From Tetraselmis striata (lineage: Eukaryota; Chlorophyta; Chlorodendrophyceae; Chlorodendrales; Chlorodendraceae): a stretch of 64,000 bases of DNA. The stretch spans positions 32,057-96,056 of the forward strand of contig VCJN01001583.1 of the NCBI GenBank assembly GCA_006384855.1. Direction: 5' to 3'. A model generated the notes under the pieces. The model saw nothing but the letters and a program-made list of their open reading frames with translations. It was not told the DNA's origin and made no database searches. The position numbers and the translations under genes were made by a program. This document shows, piece after piece, positions 23,205-33,749 of the stretch (its first letter is position 1; the number at the start of each line of letters is the position of its first letter).

Positions 23205-23860
23205 CTAACGGGCACTTGCCATTAAGCGGGCTTGCTCTGCCGAGCATGCATTGTTCTCCGCAGATTTGAGATGGCGCTCTCTGAAGTGGCGGCTGGTCCC
23301 GCCGAGTGTCTTCTTGCACACACGGCACTGCACCCCAACGACCGTGCCATGTGTATACTCGCTATGTTGAAAGATGGTTATCGAACTGACTCCTCGCTGG
23401 CCGCCGCAAGGCGTCGCACGGGGGATTGGCTCGAAGCCAGTCGCGGGCAGCAGGTGGGGAGATGGAACTGATGAGCGGCACCTCATATCCGCTCGACGCA
23501 CTGATTGATGCATCAGAACCGGCACGGTACCGGTACTCACGCCGTGTCGCCTTCCGAGAAGTCGGCTGTATGCCGTCCCCAACACATATCAGTCCCTTGT
23601 GCTGCTGGCGCTGAATGAAGGTTGGCTGGTGTGCTGTGGTGTACTCGTGATGGACTACTGCCTCCTCGAATGGCATGTAATGCACAGCATCCTTGATGGT
23701 GTCACTGGTCACCTCATGGGTGGGCCGGGGTACCTTGTGGGTGACGATGTCAGCATATGCTGCGGCTGGCAAGCGCAATACGCCCCACATGCCAAGTTGG
23801 CACGCCTTGCACTGGCAGTTGTCCACCATGGGCTGCTTGAAGTACTGCCTCATGTAGCCC
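23205..23860 (-). pseudogene. minus-strand coding fragment with a zinc-finger-like motif, family unknown
   Basis: Two adjoining minus-strand frames. The first (about 23860-23362) reads YMRQYFKQPMVDNCQCKACQ, LGMWGVLRLPAAAYADIVTH, MPFEEAVVHHEYTTAHQPTF and GDGIQPTSRKATRREYRYR. The second (about 23385-23205) reads VQCRVCKKTLGGTSRHFRER HLKSAENNACSAEQARLM. Its CxxC-x9-HxxxxH arrangement resembles a BED/C2H2-type DNA-binding finger. CQCKACQ in the first block is another possible metal site. The frames join only after a shift, so this copy is likely inactive. A transposase or its DNA-binding subunit is a reasonable guess; no catalytic residues are identified. Confidence 0.45.
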
Positions 23861-24170
23861 CCCCCCCCCAATGGTGTGATTGTCAATGACGCGGCGCAGC
23901 TTAGGATGCTTATTGATTGAGTTGTTGGCCGATTGTCAGCGCCCTCATCGCGCGCCCGTGGTGTATTAAGCACAAGTACTCGAGAAGCGAAGTGCGCAAG
24001 GGGCTCATATCACGCACCGTTAGCGTACGGGTACTGCCGTGGCAGTCATGGCTCGGCGCGGGCACTCGCGACCACCGCCGGACATGCAGAGATATGCCGA
24101 ATGGATGCGGATATAGGCGCGGGTTAGGCGCGGGGTAATACGAAATACAGTAATCGTACATTAAAATTGA
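23205..24170 (-). mobile_element. copy B of the unnamed dispersed element
   Basis: Same orientation as, and homologous to, 7770-8330 (landmarks given there). Copy B retains an extra internal coding block at about 23370-23930. The right-hand end (24080-24150) carries repeated GCGCGGG-type words and ATACGAAATAC, matching the end of copy A. Confidence 0.55.
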
Positions 24171-24660
24171 GTACGTTGTTCGTGACGCGACGGTAACTAT
24201 GCACCACTACCGGCGGTGTACATTACGAAGGGTGGACACGGGACCCCGCGCGATGACGATGGCGGTCTACGGCCGCTACCACCACCAGCGGCCGTCGTCC
24301 CACCGCCTCACGTGATGGGCGGCACCTGAAACGCATAACGCATTGGGGCGCGGGCACAGGGGACCCAATGTGGTCGTGCCGCACCGGTTCTGATGTGTGT
24401 CGGGGGCAGTTGCCGGCGACGTCGCAGAAGACCCGCCGACTCGGTAGGTTGCCGGCGCGGGTATTGCTTCGCGGAATGTGGCAAGGCGGCCGCCGCTGCT
24501 GCACTAGCGACGGCTGCCGACCACCTCACAAGTCAAAGACCTACGATGACGCCACGAAATGCATAGGTCGCGTTATGTGGCAGGGCTGCCCCCTCCGGCG
24601 GGCAGCTCGTGTTGTCAAAGATGGGACGTCATGAAATCGGGAACGGGTTGGCCGGCGTCG

Positions 24661-24952
24661 TAGACGCTCTGACAGCTCACGGCGGCCCGTAACGATGCCA
24701 ATGTTGTCGGGACGAGGGTAACGACCTCGGCGGCCGCCGCGGCTGCACCAGCGACGGCCACCGAGGTTCTGAATAGGTAAAGGGTAGCAACGGTGACCAC
24801 GAGACGTCGAGCAAGCCAGATGGCGGAGATGTCCCTTGGCGGCCAGCTGCATATATGTTGTCGTTGTTCTCGTGACGACGGCGTTGCAGTAGGAAGCGTG
24901 GGAGACGCGCCGGACCGAGCCGCGCAGACGCTTCCGACTGCAACCACAACAA
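24661..24952. repeat. 292-bp direct repeat, left copy
   Basis: Nearly identical to 25489-25780, differing at only a few positions by eye. The minus strand reads as a hydrophobic Ala/Val-rich ORF (WLARRLVVTVATLYLFRTSV) in both copies. Low complexity could explain that reading. Confidence 0.85.
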
Positions 24953-25029
24953 CTTCCAACAGACTGTCCTAATCGGTGGTGCCAATGCTGTCACTTTGCC
25001 AACTGTGCAACCGACAATGGCGCCCCCCC

Positions 25030-25440
25030 TTTCTTCCGCAGACGCGGAGCTACATGGCGGTGGTGGAGAACATGTTCAAGAGCTTCTTCCACCAGGAGGA
25101 CTTTTACGTGCTGTTGCACCGGCAAAAGTAGCAAAGCAAGCCGGCGGTGCACCACCTGGGGCACGCGGAGCACGAGGCGTTGCGGCGCTGAACGGACTGG
25201 ATGGTGGAAAACTGCGCCTTCTTCATGTCGGCGATGGTGAAGTGGGTGGCGCGCCACCACGCGCTTGCGGCCGCGGGACCCGGCAAGCCGCCGCCGCCCG
25301 GGCTTCCCGCGAGCGCCATCCCGTGCGTGCGGGTGATGCCAGACCATCCCTTTCTCAAGCGCCTCACCGGCAGTGTCATCTTCTGCCTCTTTTGCGTCCA
25401 GGTGCCCCCCCCCCCTTCCAACCGGGCAACGACTGAGTAG
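25030..25440 (+). pseudogene. decayed transposase-like coding fragment
   Basis: The plus-strand frame reads SYMAVVENMFKSFFHQEDFY VLLHRQ, then an in-frame TAG (near 25129), KPAVHHLGHAEHEALRR, an in-frame TGA (near 25189), WMVENCAFFMSAMVKWVARH, and after a Pro/Gly-rich stretch VMPDHPFLKRLTGSVIFCLF. It lies exactly between two 292-bp direct repeats. The residue pattern looks like real protein, but I cannot assign a family. The two stops and the C10 run near the end mark it as inactive. Confidence 0.4.
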
Positions 25441-25488
25441 CATTCGCGCGAAATTCTCCATCATTACATGGCTAGCATTGAGCAACAT

Positions 25489-25780
25489 AGACGCTCTGAC
25501 TGCTCACGGCGGCCCGTAACGATGCCAATGTTGTTGGGACGAGGGTAACGACCTCGGCGGCCGCCGCAGCTGCACTAGCGACGGCCACCGAGGTTCTGAA
25601 TAGGTACAGGGTAGCAACGGTGACCACGAGACGCCGAGCAAGCCAGATGGCAGAGCTGTCCCTTGGCGGCCAGCTGCATATATGGTGTCGTTGTTCTGGT
25701 GACGACGGCGTTGCAGTAGGAAGCGTGGGAGACGCGCCGGACCGAGCCGCGCAGACGCTTCCGACTGCAACCACAACAAA
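25489..25780. repeat. 292-bp direct repeat, right copy
   Basis: See the left copy at 24661-24952. The offset between the copies is 828 bp. Confidence 0.85.
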
Positions 25781-26097
25781 GGTTGCTGCGGCACGGCTAG
25801 GGCGAGGGCAACAAGCCCTCTCAAAACACATGCGCATGAGCGGCGCCATCCCCCATAGCGGGTAGTTTCAAAAAAACACAGACTTCTCACTTCCAGCCGG
25901 CCCTTAACACCGGGCGAACTACTGCGTAATTACTAAATCCGGGCGAGCCGGCGCGGCTATTGGTGATGGTAGCGTGATCCTCTTGTGAAACGGCGGACCG
26001 TCCGACGACCGGACGACCAACCACCATGCCAACTGCCGGCCTGCGCCCACCGTTGCGTGAATAGCATGCCTTCCAGAAGGACACCACCACAGCTAGC

Positions 26098-28696
26098 ATG
26101 GACACAGTCATATCTGAGGAGCAACATGACGCCGGGGTCGGCACCTTTCAAGCCGCGCTACGAGGCGGCTGAGTGCAACGGCCAGCGATCCGCACGGTCG
26201 TAACTGCAAAAAAATTCGCAAGCACCCTACTCCCACCAGCAACCCGCCGCCACATACGCGTGCTACAACGTCCATCTCACCTATTTCTAACCGGCCTCCC
26301 CGCCAGCACGGACGATGCCACCCATGTGGCCCTACTGTTCGGCGATCTGGTGGCCCAACACCAAGCTATAGACGAGGAGTCGCGCGGCCGGACAGTAACG
26401 AATCTGATCCGCACCCTCAGCCCCAAAATCGGCGTTCAAATACTACCAGCAGACGTCAGAGTGGTGACTCGCCGCCCCCCCAAGCCCACCGCCGCCGACC
26501 CCACTGCACCGAGTGACACTAGGCTCCCCACCACCACCGGGTCCGTCATCCTACGACTGGCCCGCAGAGAAACAGCCGTGAGCGTTCTACAGACCCAATG
26601 GACAGGAGAGGGCCCAACGATCCTCGACCGCTAGGGCCGCCGCTATTCCACCCGCCTGCTCGGAGCGCCGCACCTCGACGACATCGAGCGACCGGTACAC
26701 TAGATGTGGCTTCGCTCTCCCTCGTTCAAAGGCCTCACGGAGGCAGACATGTGGCTGCGCCTGGTGGATGGCCTCCTCCCAACGTACGACCAACCCCAGC
26801 CAAGCGAAGCGGCGACAGACCAACATGCGGCGATACCAGCAGACGTCCTGGCACTCGCTGGAGTGAGAGCCAGGGCCGAGTACGAGGCCGACACAGCCGC
26901 AGACGATGCCGTCATCTGCCCCCCGACTACCCGCACACTATTGGCCCTCATGGAGGTCCGCGAGGTACGGAAGGCCCGCCGCTCAGCCGACTCGGTGCGC
27001 CTCGAACTCCTCGATCATGAAGCGGCGCGCCTACTCCAAGACGTGTGCCGCGACGCAGTATTGGTGCTGCCGTTTGGCGACCAGTCGCAGGGCTGAGCAA
27101 TTATCCAAGTCACAGTAGAACACAACGACGACCGCGAGGACCAACCAACCACCCCACTCCCAGGAGTACTGCCCCCGGCACTATCCAAACAGTTCTTCCG
27201 ATGCGCAGTGACGGCAAAAGCTATCTGCACCGGCCCCTTGGCCAACCTGGAGCTGCCGACGGTGGAGCAACTTGCGGAGGCCATCACAGCTACCATCAGC
27301 CAGCGCATCAACACACCTCCAGAGCTGCAACACGCGCAGTGGCTGACGGACACCATGACAGCTGCCGGCGTCGAGATGTACCACCACCACACCGAGCCGA
27401 CACTGCTGCGCGTGGGAGACGACAACCTCTGCGCCATCTCGCTCGGCCAAGAAGACGAGGAGTTCGGGGAAACCCCGCGCCTGGCAGTGGCTCTCACTTC
27501 GCTGTCGCACTACTGCGGGCGATACGCCTCCGCACCATCGTCATCTACCTCACGGAGTATGTGTTCGACCCATCGGAGCTGCTCATCCACCCCTTCAGCC
27601 AGACGATCCGGGAGGCGGGAGAACTGGGAGGCAACACTGGCCACAACCAGATCCGACGCGCATCGATAGGCCTGCGAAAGGCCTATCGCTAGGCCGGAAG
27701 ACCGCCCCGGCGTCCCTCGCCCTACGAGCCACCGGACGCCCAATCTACACCCTCATTCTGCATCTGACCGCCCACCACCACAGCATCATCGGTGGCACCC
27801 GCAGCACCGACAAAACAGAACAATGAAGCAAGACAGTGTCGACAGCGTGCGGGAAGATCAAGGCCGCGCCAGCTCCGGCACCAACCGAGAGGCGCCCTGC
27901 CGACACATCGCCAGGCCTACCACCAGCAGGCCCAATCCAACTGCCACTTCCAGCGACCCCATCAGCCCAGACCGCACCCCAGGTCCGCGATGCTCCCCCC
28001 CCCTTGGGTTCGAGCACGTAACCCATCGAGACGCGGAACGGTTGCAGACGCAGTGGCAGCCATGGATCAGCGCGGAGCAGCAACGGAGCGCGCCCCCGGA
28101 GCAGCCCACCCAGCCCCTGCGCCTACTGCCACAGCCCCAGCGGCAACTGCCATACCCGAAGCACAAGCGGACGACGAGGAGGAACTCGAACTCAACTACG
28201 AGAGCGACAGCGCCATGGGGGTGGACACCACCCAGGGTGCGGCAGCAGAGACACCAGGTCCGGCTGACATATCCCTCGATTCCCCCCAGCGCTCAACAGT
28301 GCACCGCACATTCAGGGAGGGCATACCCAATGGCACAACAGAAAGACTGGAAGAACTTCACCACCTCACCACCGCAACTACAGAGCTGAGGGCACAGTCC
28401 TCTCCTGCCAGTCAACCCGCAATAGCCGCCGAACTGGCCAGCCTCATATCGGGGTCGCACCTGCTGCGCAACCCACAGCGGCTCTCCATCCAGCCGGAAC
28501 GTCACCCCAGCCAGCCCACCCCAGCAGGCAAGGGCAGCCACAACAGCCCAAACTTAAGAAGAAGCATCCCAGGGGCCGTAGCCGCTCGGACGGCGCCACC
28601 CGCAACCGCAGCATGAGCAAGCCACGCCTTTCTGGCACCCGCGGCTCAGACAGCGAGTGGGTAACGGACGATGATGAAGCCCAACCAAGCTGCTGA
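26098..28696 (+). pseudogene. decayed LINE ORF1-like gene
   Basis: Long plus-strand coding starts at an ATG at 26098 (MDTVISEEQHDAGVGTFQAA) and stays in one frame to about 27510. In-frame TGA 26170, TAG 26632, TAG 26701 and TGA 27094 interrupt it. Typical text is HLFLTGLPASTDDATHVALL, then SPSFKGLTEADMWLRLVDGL, then CAVTAKAICTGPLANLELPT. After frameshifts it continues as a Gln/Pro-rich region with an acidic patch (EEELELNYESDSAMGVDTTQ). It ends in a basic Arg/Ser tail (KKKHPRGRSRSDGATRNRS) and an acidic tip before TGA 28694. No RT, endonuclease or CCHC knuckle is visible. I infer ORF1 or a non-autonomous LINE because a 3'-UTR-like segment and a simple-repeat tail follow. Confidence 0.45.
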
Positions 28697-29242
28697 GCGA
28701 GTAGCCACCGCAGCAACAACCAAGCCAGATGACTCAAGAACACCGCCCACCACTAACCGTGTGCCCGGTGCAGCTCATACACCAACACACACCCAGAAAC
28801 TCACCACACACGCACAAAACACACAGTTGATTACCACGACCACAACATGCACCACCTACCCAATTACATGTCGGAGGGCATCGCAGCCCCCACCAATCAC
28901 ACTAGCCGGCTCAGCGGTGGATAAATACTGAGCACCACATAGCTATTCCGGTCATCAGCCCCCTTCCCCCATCTTACCTTGGTAGCTGCAGGCGGGACGC
29001 TTCGGCTGCCTAAGCTTGCATGTTGAGCTCTGAATGGGATAAGCCTGACTTAGGTAGGGATCGCAGGGGGGCGCTGCTGTCCAGCTTCAGCCCAATGGAA
29101 GGAGGAGGGGCTTGGGCACACTGGAAGAAGGCCGTTAGCTTGAGTTGTAATTACACCTAGTGTTCCCTACCATGGTCAGAGATAGCAGGTCCTAAGAACA
29201 ACTCAGTCTAGGCCAGTGGATGCAGCAGACTAGCAGTTGTAA
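28697..29242 (+). other. 3'-UTR-like stretch of the 26-29 kb element
   Basis: Non-coding sequence that leads into GCAGTTGTAATCAATTTC and then a hexamer array. The layout (ORF, UTR, short-repeat tail) suits the 3' end of a LINE. No polyadenylation signal was singled out. Confidence 0.35.
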
Positions 29243-29508
29243 TCAATTTCAATTTCAATTTCAATTTCAATTTCAATTTCAATTTCAATTTCAATTTCAA
29301 TTTCAATTTCAATTTCAATTTCAATTTCAATTTCAATTTCAATTTCAATTTCAATTTCAATTTCAATTTCAATTTCAATTTCAATTTCAATTTCAATTTC
29401 AATTTCAATTTCAATTTCAATTTCAATTTCAATTTCAATTTCAATTTCAATTTCAATTTCAATTTCAATTTCAATTTCAATTTCAATTTCAATTTCAATT
29501 TCAATTTC
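29243..29508. repeat. (AATTTC)n hexanucleotide array, about 44 copies
   Basis: 266 bp of CAATTT/AATTTC repeat with no interruption that I can find. ORFs across it (alternating Lys-Leu, Phe-Gln or Glu-Ile) are artefacts of the hexamer. It probably grew from a LINE 3' tail. Confidence 0.95.
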
Positions 29509-29817
29509 GAGAAAACACAACATGTAACGACCGTCGATGCCACGACGCCCTCTTGCGAGGACACGCAGACCAGATTGAAGTTTTTGGCAGGCCGGCAAAC
29601 GGCCGCCCTGACGACACGGACATCCTCTTCCGTCCGCGTTGATTTGTTGCGGTAGGCGTAGTTGTCGTCGTTGACAACCGTGACGAGCAGCGGCCATGAT
29701 ACCGGGCGAGTCCGCCCCACCTAACCTCGACAGTTGACTACTGCGAGAGGTCGCTCCACTGCGGGAGCCCACGATGAGTGCATGTACTGCGGCTCGGCTT
29801 TGGGTGTTAAGGTTTAA

Positions 29818-29843
29818 CCCCCCCCCCCCCCCCCCCCCCCCCC
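29818..29843. repeat. poly(C) tract, 26 bp
   Basis: Uninterrupted C run between the hexamer array and the 30-kb repeat. Confidence 0.95.
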
Positions 29844-30079
29844 AACGGGAACCCCCCAGCTCTAATTCCATACCGTGCGCATCGCCGCCCGAAAACGTCC
29901 TTGATGCAACGGCATGGCAAATACGGCGGCGACTTCGCGCGCACGAGTCGGGAAAACCACCTACCGAGGGGCAGGCTGTCTATCGTTGCCGATGATGTTA
30001 CGCATGTGTGTGGCACGACGACTCGCTACCGCCGGGACAAGGAACCTCGGTGCGGACTTTATCAGCCGCTGCGACCCTC

Positions 30080-30312
30080 GCGCGCACAAGTACGGGAAGC
30101 CGCCGCCAAAGGCATCGATCATGAAGATGGCAGGCGAGATGGTGGTGGGTGTCCTAAGTAACACCCCGGCCGGGAGCGAATAGCCGGGAGCGAATTACTC
30201 TAGTAATTTGATGGCACCGGCAACTTCACCGGTTGAAACCACAAACATACCGTAGAGGTTGCACTAGGACATTTAAATTGATGGAAACACCCATAAACAT
30301 GTTGAGATAAAA
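30080..30312 (+). mobile_element. fragment related to the 21.2-kb insertion
   Basis: It shares GAAGATGGCAGGCGAG, CCGGTTGAAAC, ATTTAAATTGATGGAAAC-like and AACATGTTGAGAT words with 21310-21511, in the same order and orientation. The common right end is at about 30310. No flanking duplication was found here. Confidence 0.55.
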
Positions 30313-30518
30313 TATGGGACAAAACGAATAAAATCTACGACGTCCTTCATCGACATCGACGGATTCTCAGGCCAATCCGGTATGTATACGGGACCTTTCG
30401 GGCTACCCGAGAGCCATACATTGCGACTGCCGCCATCACCCATCGCGACTCCACCGCTCCACCACCTGCGCCCGGGAAATCACTCCCGACTCAGCTCATT
30501 CGTCAATAAGACGGTTTA

Positions 30519-31908
30519 TTGTATGCGCTTGGCACGTGGCTATACATCCCGAATGTCGCGGAGTTGCGTGCACGAGTAATGTACGAGCTACATGACGCAC
30601 CTACCGTGGGACACCCTGGCATCACGCGACTACTGGCGACGACTACCCGAATGTACTGGTGGCCGAGACTGAAACGCTCACTGGTTACATACTGCCAGAA
30701 ATGCCCTACATGTCAACGTACCAAGGCGGCGAGACATTAACCCTACGGATTACTCATGAAATACCTACGCGACCATTTCAGGTAATATCCTTGGACCTCA
30801 TTACCGACCTTCCTGAGTCCCAAGGGTACGACTCAGTAGTCGCATTCGTTTGTCTTCTGTCTAAGCGAGTAATTGTGAAGCCTACTACGAAGACCGTTAC
30901 TGTGGAACAACAACTGGCGACGATTATGCAATTTGGTTTTTCGAAATTTTGGGCTACCGAAAAACTCATGTTCTGACCAAGACCCGAGGTTTATGAGTGA
31001 CTTTTTGCAGGCTTTATTTCGTACTTTGCGTACCAAGCTGAATATCTCTACCAGCTATCATCCCGAGAATGATGGACAAACGGGGGAGCGGTCAATTCAA
31101 TCGTGGGAGGCCGTACTTCGCCGCTACGTGCACCCTCTACATGACGACCGGGCCAACCACCTGATCAACGTGCATTTTGCGCTAAACGCGGCAACCTCAT
31201 CTGCTACCACGATGACACCCTTCAAGACCACCCGGGGCTATGAGCCAACTTCTACACCTTTGATGGCGCAGCTCGATGACGCGGAGCCTTCCCGTACACT
31301 GCCGGAACATTTAAATCCGCTATGTACAGAAGCTTCATCGCTTTGCGCACGATTGCGTACTACGAGAGGCATAGCTAGGCTGGTATGGCAGCTACGGCTA
31401 ATCGGAAACGACGGCCAATACCCTTTAAACTCTGCGACAGGGTCAAGCTTAAAGCTTCTCATCTGAAGTTCCTACATTAATTATGCGCTATAAGTTACGC
31501 GATCGCTACATTGGATCCTTCGACATCACCGAAGTAATATCCCCTGTGGCTTTCCGCGTAAGGCTACCTGCTGGCATACGTATCCACGATGTCGTACATG
31601 CAAGTATGCTGGAGAAGTGGTATGAAGATTCGGACCAACCAAGCGGCAATCAACGACTACATGTCGCACATGACGCTAACAGTTTTCATGTCGAGGACGT
31701 CTTAGATGTCGCATGCAACAATACCGGCACTAGGTTACTGTTTCGCGTACGCTGGGCCTACACGTACAACGTACCAAGCGAGGACACATGGGAGCCGACT
31801 CGCGGCGTCAAACATCTGGAGAGTTTCGACCGATTCTTGCAGTCCACCTCCTATAGGAAGTTTACCGTGACTACGGATTTCACCAGATTCCGCAATCGCC
31901 TGGCGTGA
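30519..31908 (+). pseudogene. Ty3/gypsy chromovirus integrase-chromodomain fragment, frameshifted
   Basis: The 3' part of a Ty3/gypsy pol, broken into at least four frames. From about 30540: the H2C2 zinc-binding domain (HDAPTVGH ... CQKCPTC). From about 30770: the integrase core, with the first Asp in SLDLITDLP, the second in SDQDPRFMSDF (about 30975) and the Glu in the DGQT-ER region (about 31075). From 31483 in a new frame: the C-terminal tail (YIGSFDITEVISPVAFRVRL, VVHASMLEKWY) and a chromodomain (VEDVLDVACN, LLFRVRWAYTYNVPSEDTWE) ending at TGA 31906. Gag, protease, RT and RNase H are absent, as is the 5' LTR, so the copy is 5'-truncated and non-functional. The chromodomain of such elements binds modified histones and directs insertion. 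Confidence 0.85.
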
Positions 31909-31997
31909 CCGAGTACCCAAAACATGATGACAACCAAGACTCAAGACCTGACCCTGCCTTTAGAACCACTGCACGACAGCGACGACGCTGGTGCTTA

Positions 31998-32009
31998 ACG
32001 GGGGGAGAG
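31998..32009 (+). promoter_or_regulatory. polypurine tract before the 3' LTR
   Basis: A GGGGGGAGAG-type purine run lies directly before the TG that opens the terminal repeat. It is the expected primer site for plus-strand synthesis in LTR retrotransposons. Confidence 0.7.
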
Positions 32010-33059
32010 TGTAGTACTCCATACTCCAGCCCTTTATAATAGTACCGCTAGACCTAGTAGAGTGGCTATTAGCGACTACGAGGGCCCACGGTACCGTGTC
32101 CTGCCTGATGCTGGTACACGCTTCGTGGTTCTTCCGGGTTAACACTAGGGAACGTGCGAACATCAAGTATCCGCGCGAATGTCAAAACCAGTTCCGAATT
32201 TCGTCGATATTCGTATTTCATAGTCGTTCGATCTTTGTTGGCTTGACATCGCTCGGCATAAGTCCTGGCATGTCGCTACTGTGAGCTTATCGCAGCTCCT
32301 TCTTCATTTCCTGCTCCACCGCACGCGAACGGTTGATACGCTCCTCAAAAGCCCTTGGTACTCCATAGACCTCTTCTCGACTCGGTCGGTTAGTCCGCGG
32401 AGTGCCGCCACCATCTCGTTCTGCGCCTCGCATGCATGTCGCGAGGTAGGATTCTCGCCTCTCGGCGCACCACGCGTCGGGGTCGGCCGTGCAACCGTAC
32501 CATGTGCCCCCGCTTGGTCGTCCCCGTCGATAGGTGGTGTTTGGTTCTATGGGGGGGGGCATTATCTCGTCTCTTCTCGCTGTCTTAGCTCTGAAACCAA
32601 GTGTTACGGCCCAGTTAATTCGGGAACCTAGCGATAATAGGCATCCGTAATTAGAGGGTCTCCCTTATTCTCAGCGGAAGGAATAGTAGACAATTTCCGG
32701 TCAGTTCAGGGGTGTATTACAGATGGGATCTGGCGTTCTTTCTGTCTGGTCATCGGCTATTCCGAGGCGGTATTTATACCCGTGAGGAATTGCTGACTAG
32801 TACACTCGTACTGTGATGTGATGCAACTACGGTGTGTTGTCCAGAAGCAACCCGAAAATTAAGGAAACTTCTGTGAACTTAGCCCAGCAACTATATGGCC
32901 TATTTATGCCACATCACTTAGTACATGATTCCCAATGGAGAGGAAACTCGGTATAGACTAGCATCAGACAGGGTACGGTACCATAGGTACTCGTAGTTGC
33001 GTATAGGCAGTCTACTAGGTATAGCGGTACTATACATGGCTGGAGTATGGAATACTACA
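32010..33059 (+). repeat. presumed 3' LTR with long inverted termini
   Basis: It begins TGTAGTACTCC right after the polypurine tract and ends ACTACA. The first about 110 bp and the last about 110 bp are inverted copies of each other, roughly 75-80% identical by eye. That is far longer than the usual few-base LTR inverted ends. The 1,050-bp unit may therefore be one LTR with palindromic ends, or two LTR starts facing each other. It includes a TAGCGACTA 9-mer at 32070. An ORF on the minus strand (32562-32287) is unassigned. Confidence 0.55.
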
Positions 33060-33136
33060 ATAAAATAGATGTGTCAGCATGTTCTTGCAATATACTATGT
33101 AAACCACCACACATCGGTCGTCATGTGCCTTGTACC

Positions 33137-33560
33137 CTAGGAAGGTGGATAGCGGAGCGTGCGCATCTTGTGTCCCACCGTTGGGCCTGCCACCGATGTT
33201 CTTGATGTCCTGGGAACTCCGTTGAGAGGCTTCCGGGTAGAGCGCGCTTGTATGGCATGGACGAGCATCTCAAGCGGTTCCATGCTGGTAGTGCTGCCGA
33301 GTGTGGTCAAGAACTTGCGATGCCCCTCGGTGAGATCTTCAATGCAATGAGTGTAGTTGATGACATGCTTGTTGTTGTCTGGCTGATGGTTGTGCTCCAA
33401 ATTCCGCCGTGTGACACTCCACTTCTCGGTTGTTTTGTCGCGGGTAGCGTTGATCTGGAAGGGGCACCCGTGGGCCTTGTCGAATGCCTATTTGAAGTGG
33501 TTCGGCGCGTCTTGTCGACGTCGCACTCTAGCACACGCTTCCGCTCCGCTATGCGCCCGC
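33137..33560 (-). pseudogene. MULE-type fragment with FAR1-like zinc finger
   Basis: The minus-strand frame contains AFDKAHGCPFQINATRDKTT followed by EKWSVTRRNLEHNHQP (about 33475-33381). This is the C...W...HNH pattern of the FAR1/WRKY-GCM1 fold that precedes the transposase domain in Mutator-like elements and FAR1-derived plant factors. It continues INYTHCIEDLTEGHRKFLTT and ends at 33137. An in-frame TAG lies just upstream of AFDKAHG. No DDE domain is seen, so this is a fragment. The zinc-site assignment comes from pattern recognition only. Confidence 0.6.
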
Positions 33561-33749
33561 CGATGTTGCACTTTCATGATAAGCATGTTTGGGTTGCCCC
33601 CTTCACCGACAGCCTTGACACCAAGAAGCCGCGCCCACCGCTAGAGAGTTGTCCTAGCGTCAGCTTTGCAAATACATCCTTTCAGGCCCGGCCCGTCAAT
33701 TTCTTTGTGGTTGCGGCCATTGTGTCACTCGTGACAGTGGTCTGAGTGA

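Noticed and set aside
26098-27100. Alternative genetic code (TAG/TGA read as sense) suggested by several in-frame TAG/TGA codons and few TAA in mobile-element ORFs
   Set aside because: The intact PC-esterase ends in TAG and the hAT gene in TGA, both at natural C-termini. The interrupted ORFs also have frameshifts, so they are decayed. CAG-to-TAG and CGA-to-TGA changes explain the pattern in GC-rich DNA.
29208-29871. Long ORFs with alternating Lys-Leu, Glu-Ile or Phe-Gln residues
   Set aside because: They are six-base periodic translations of the AATTTC array.
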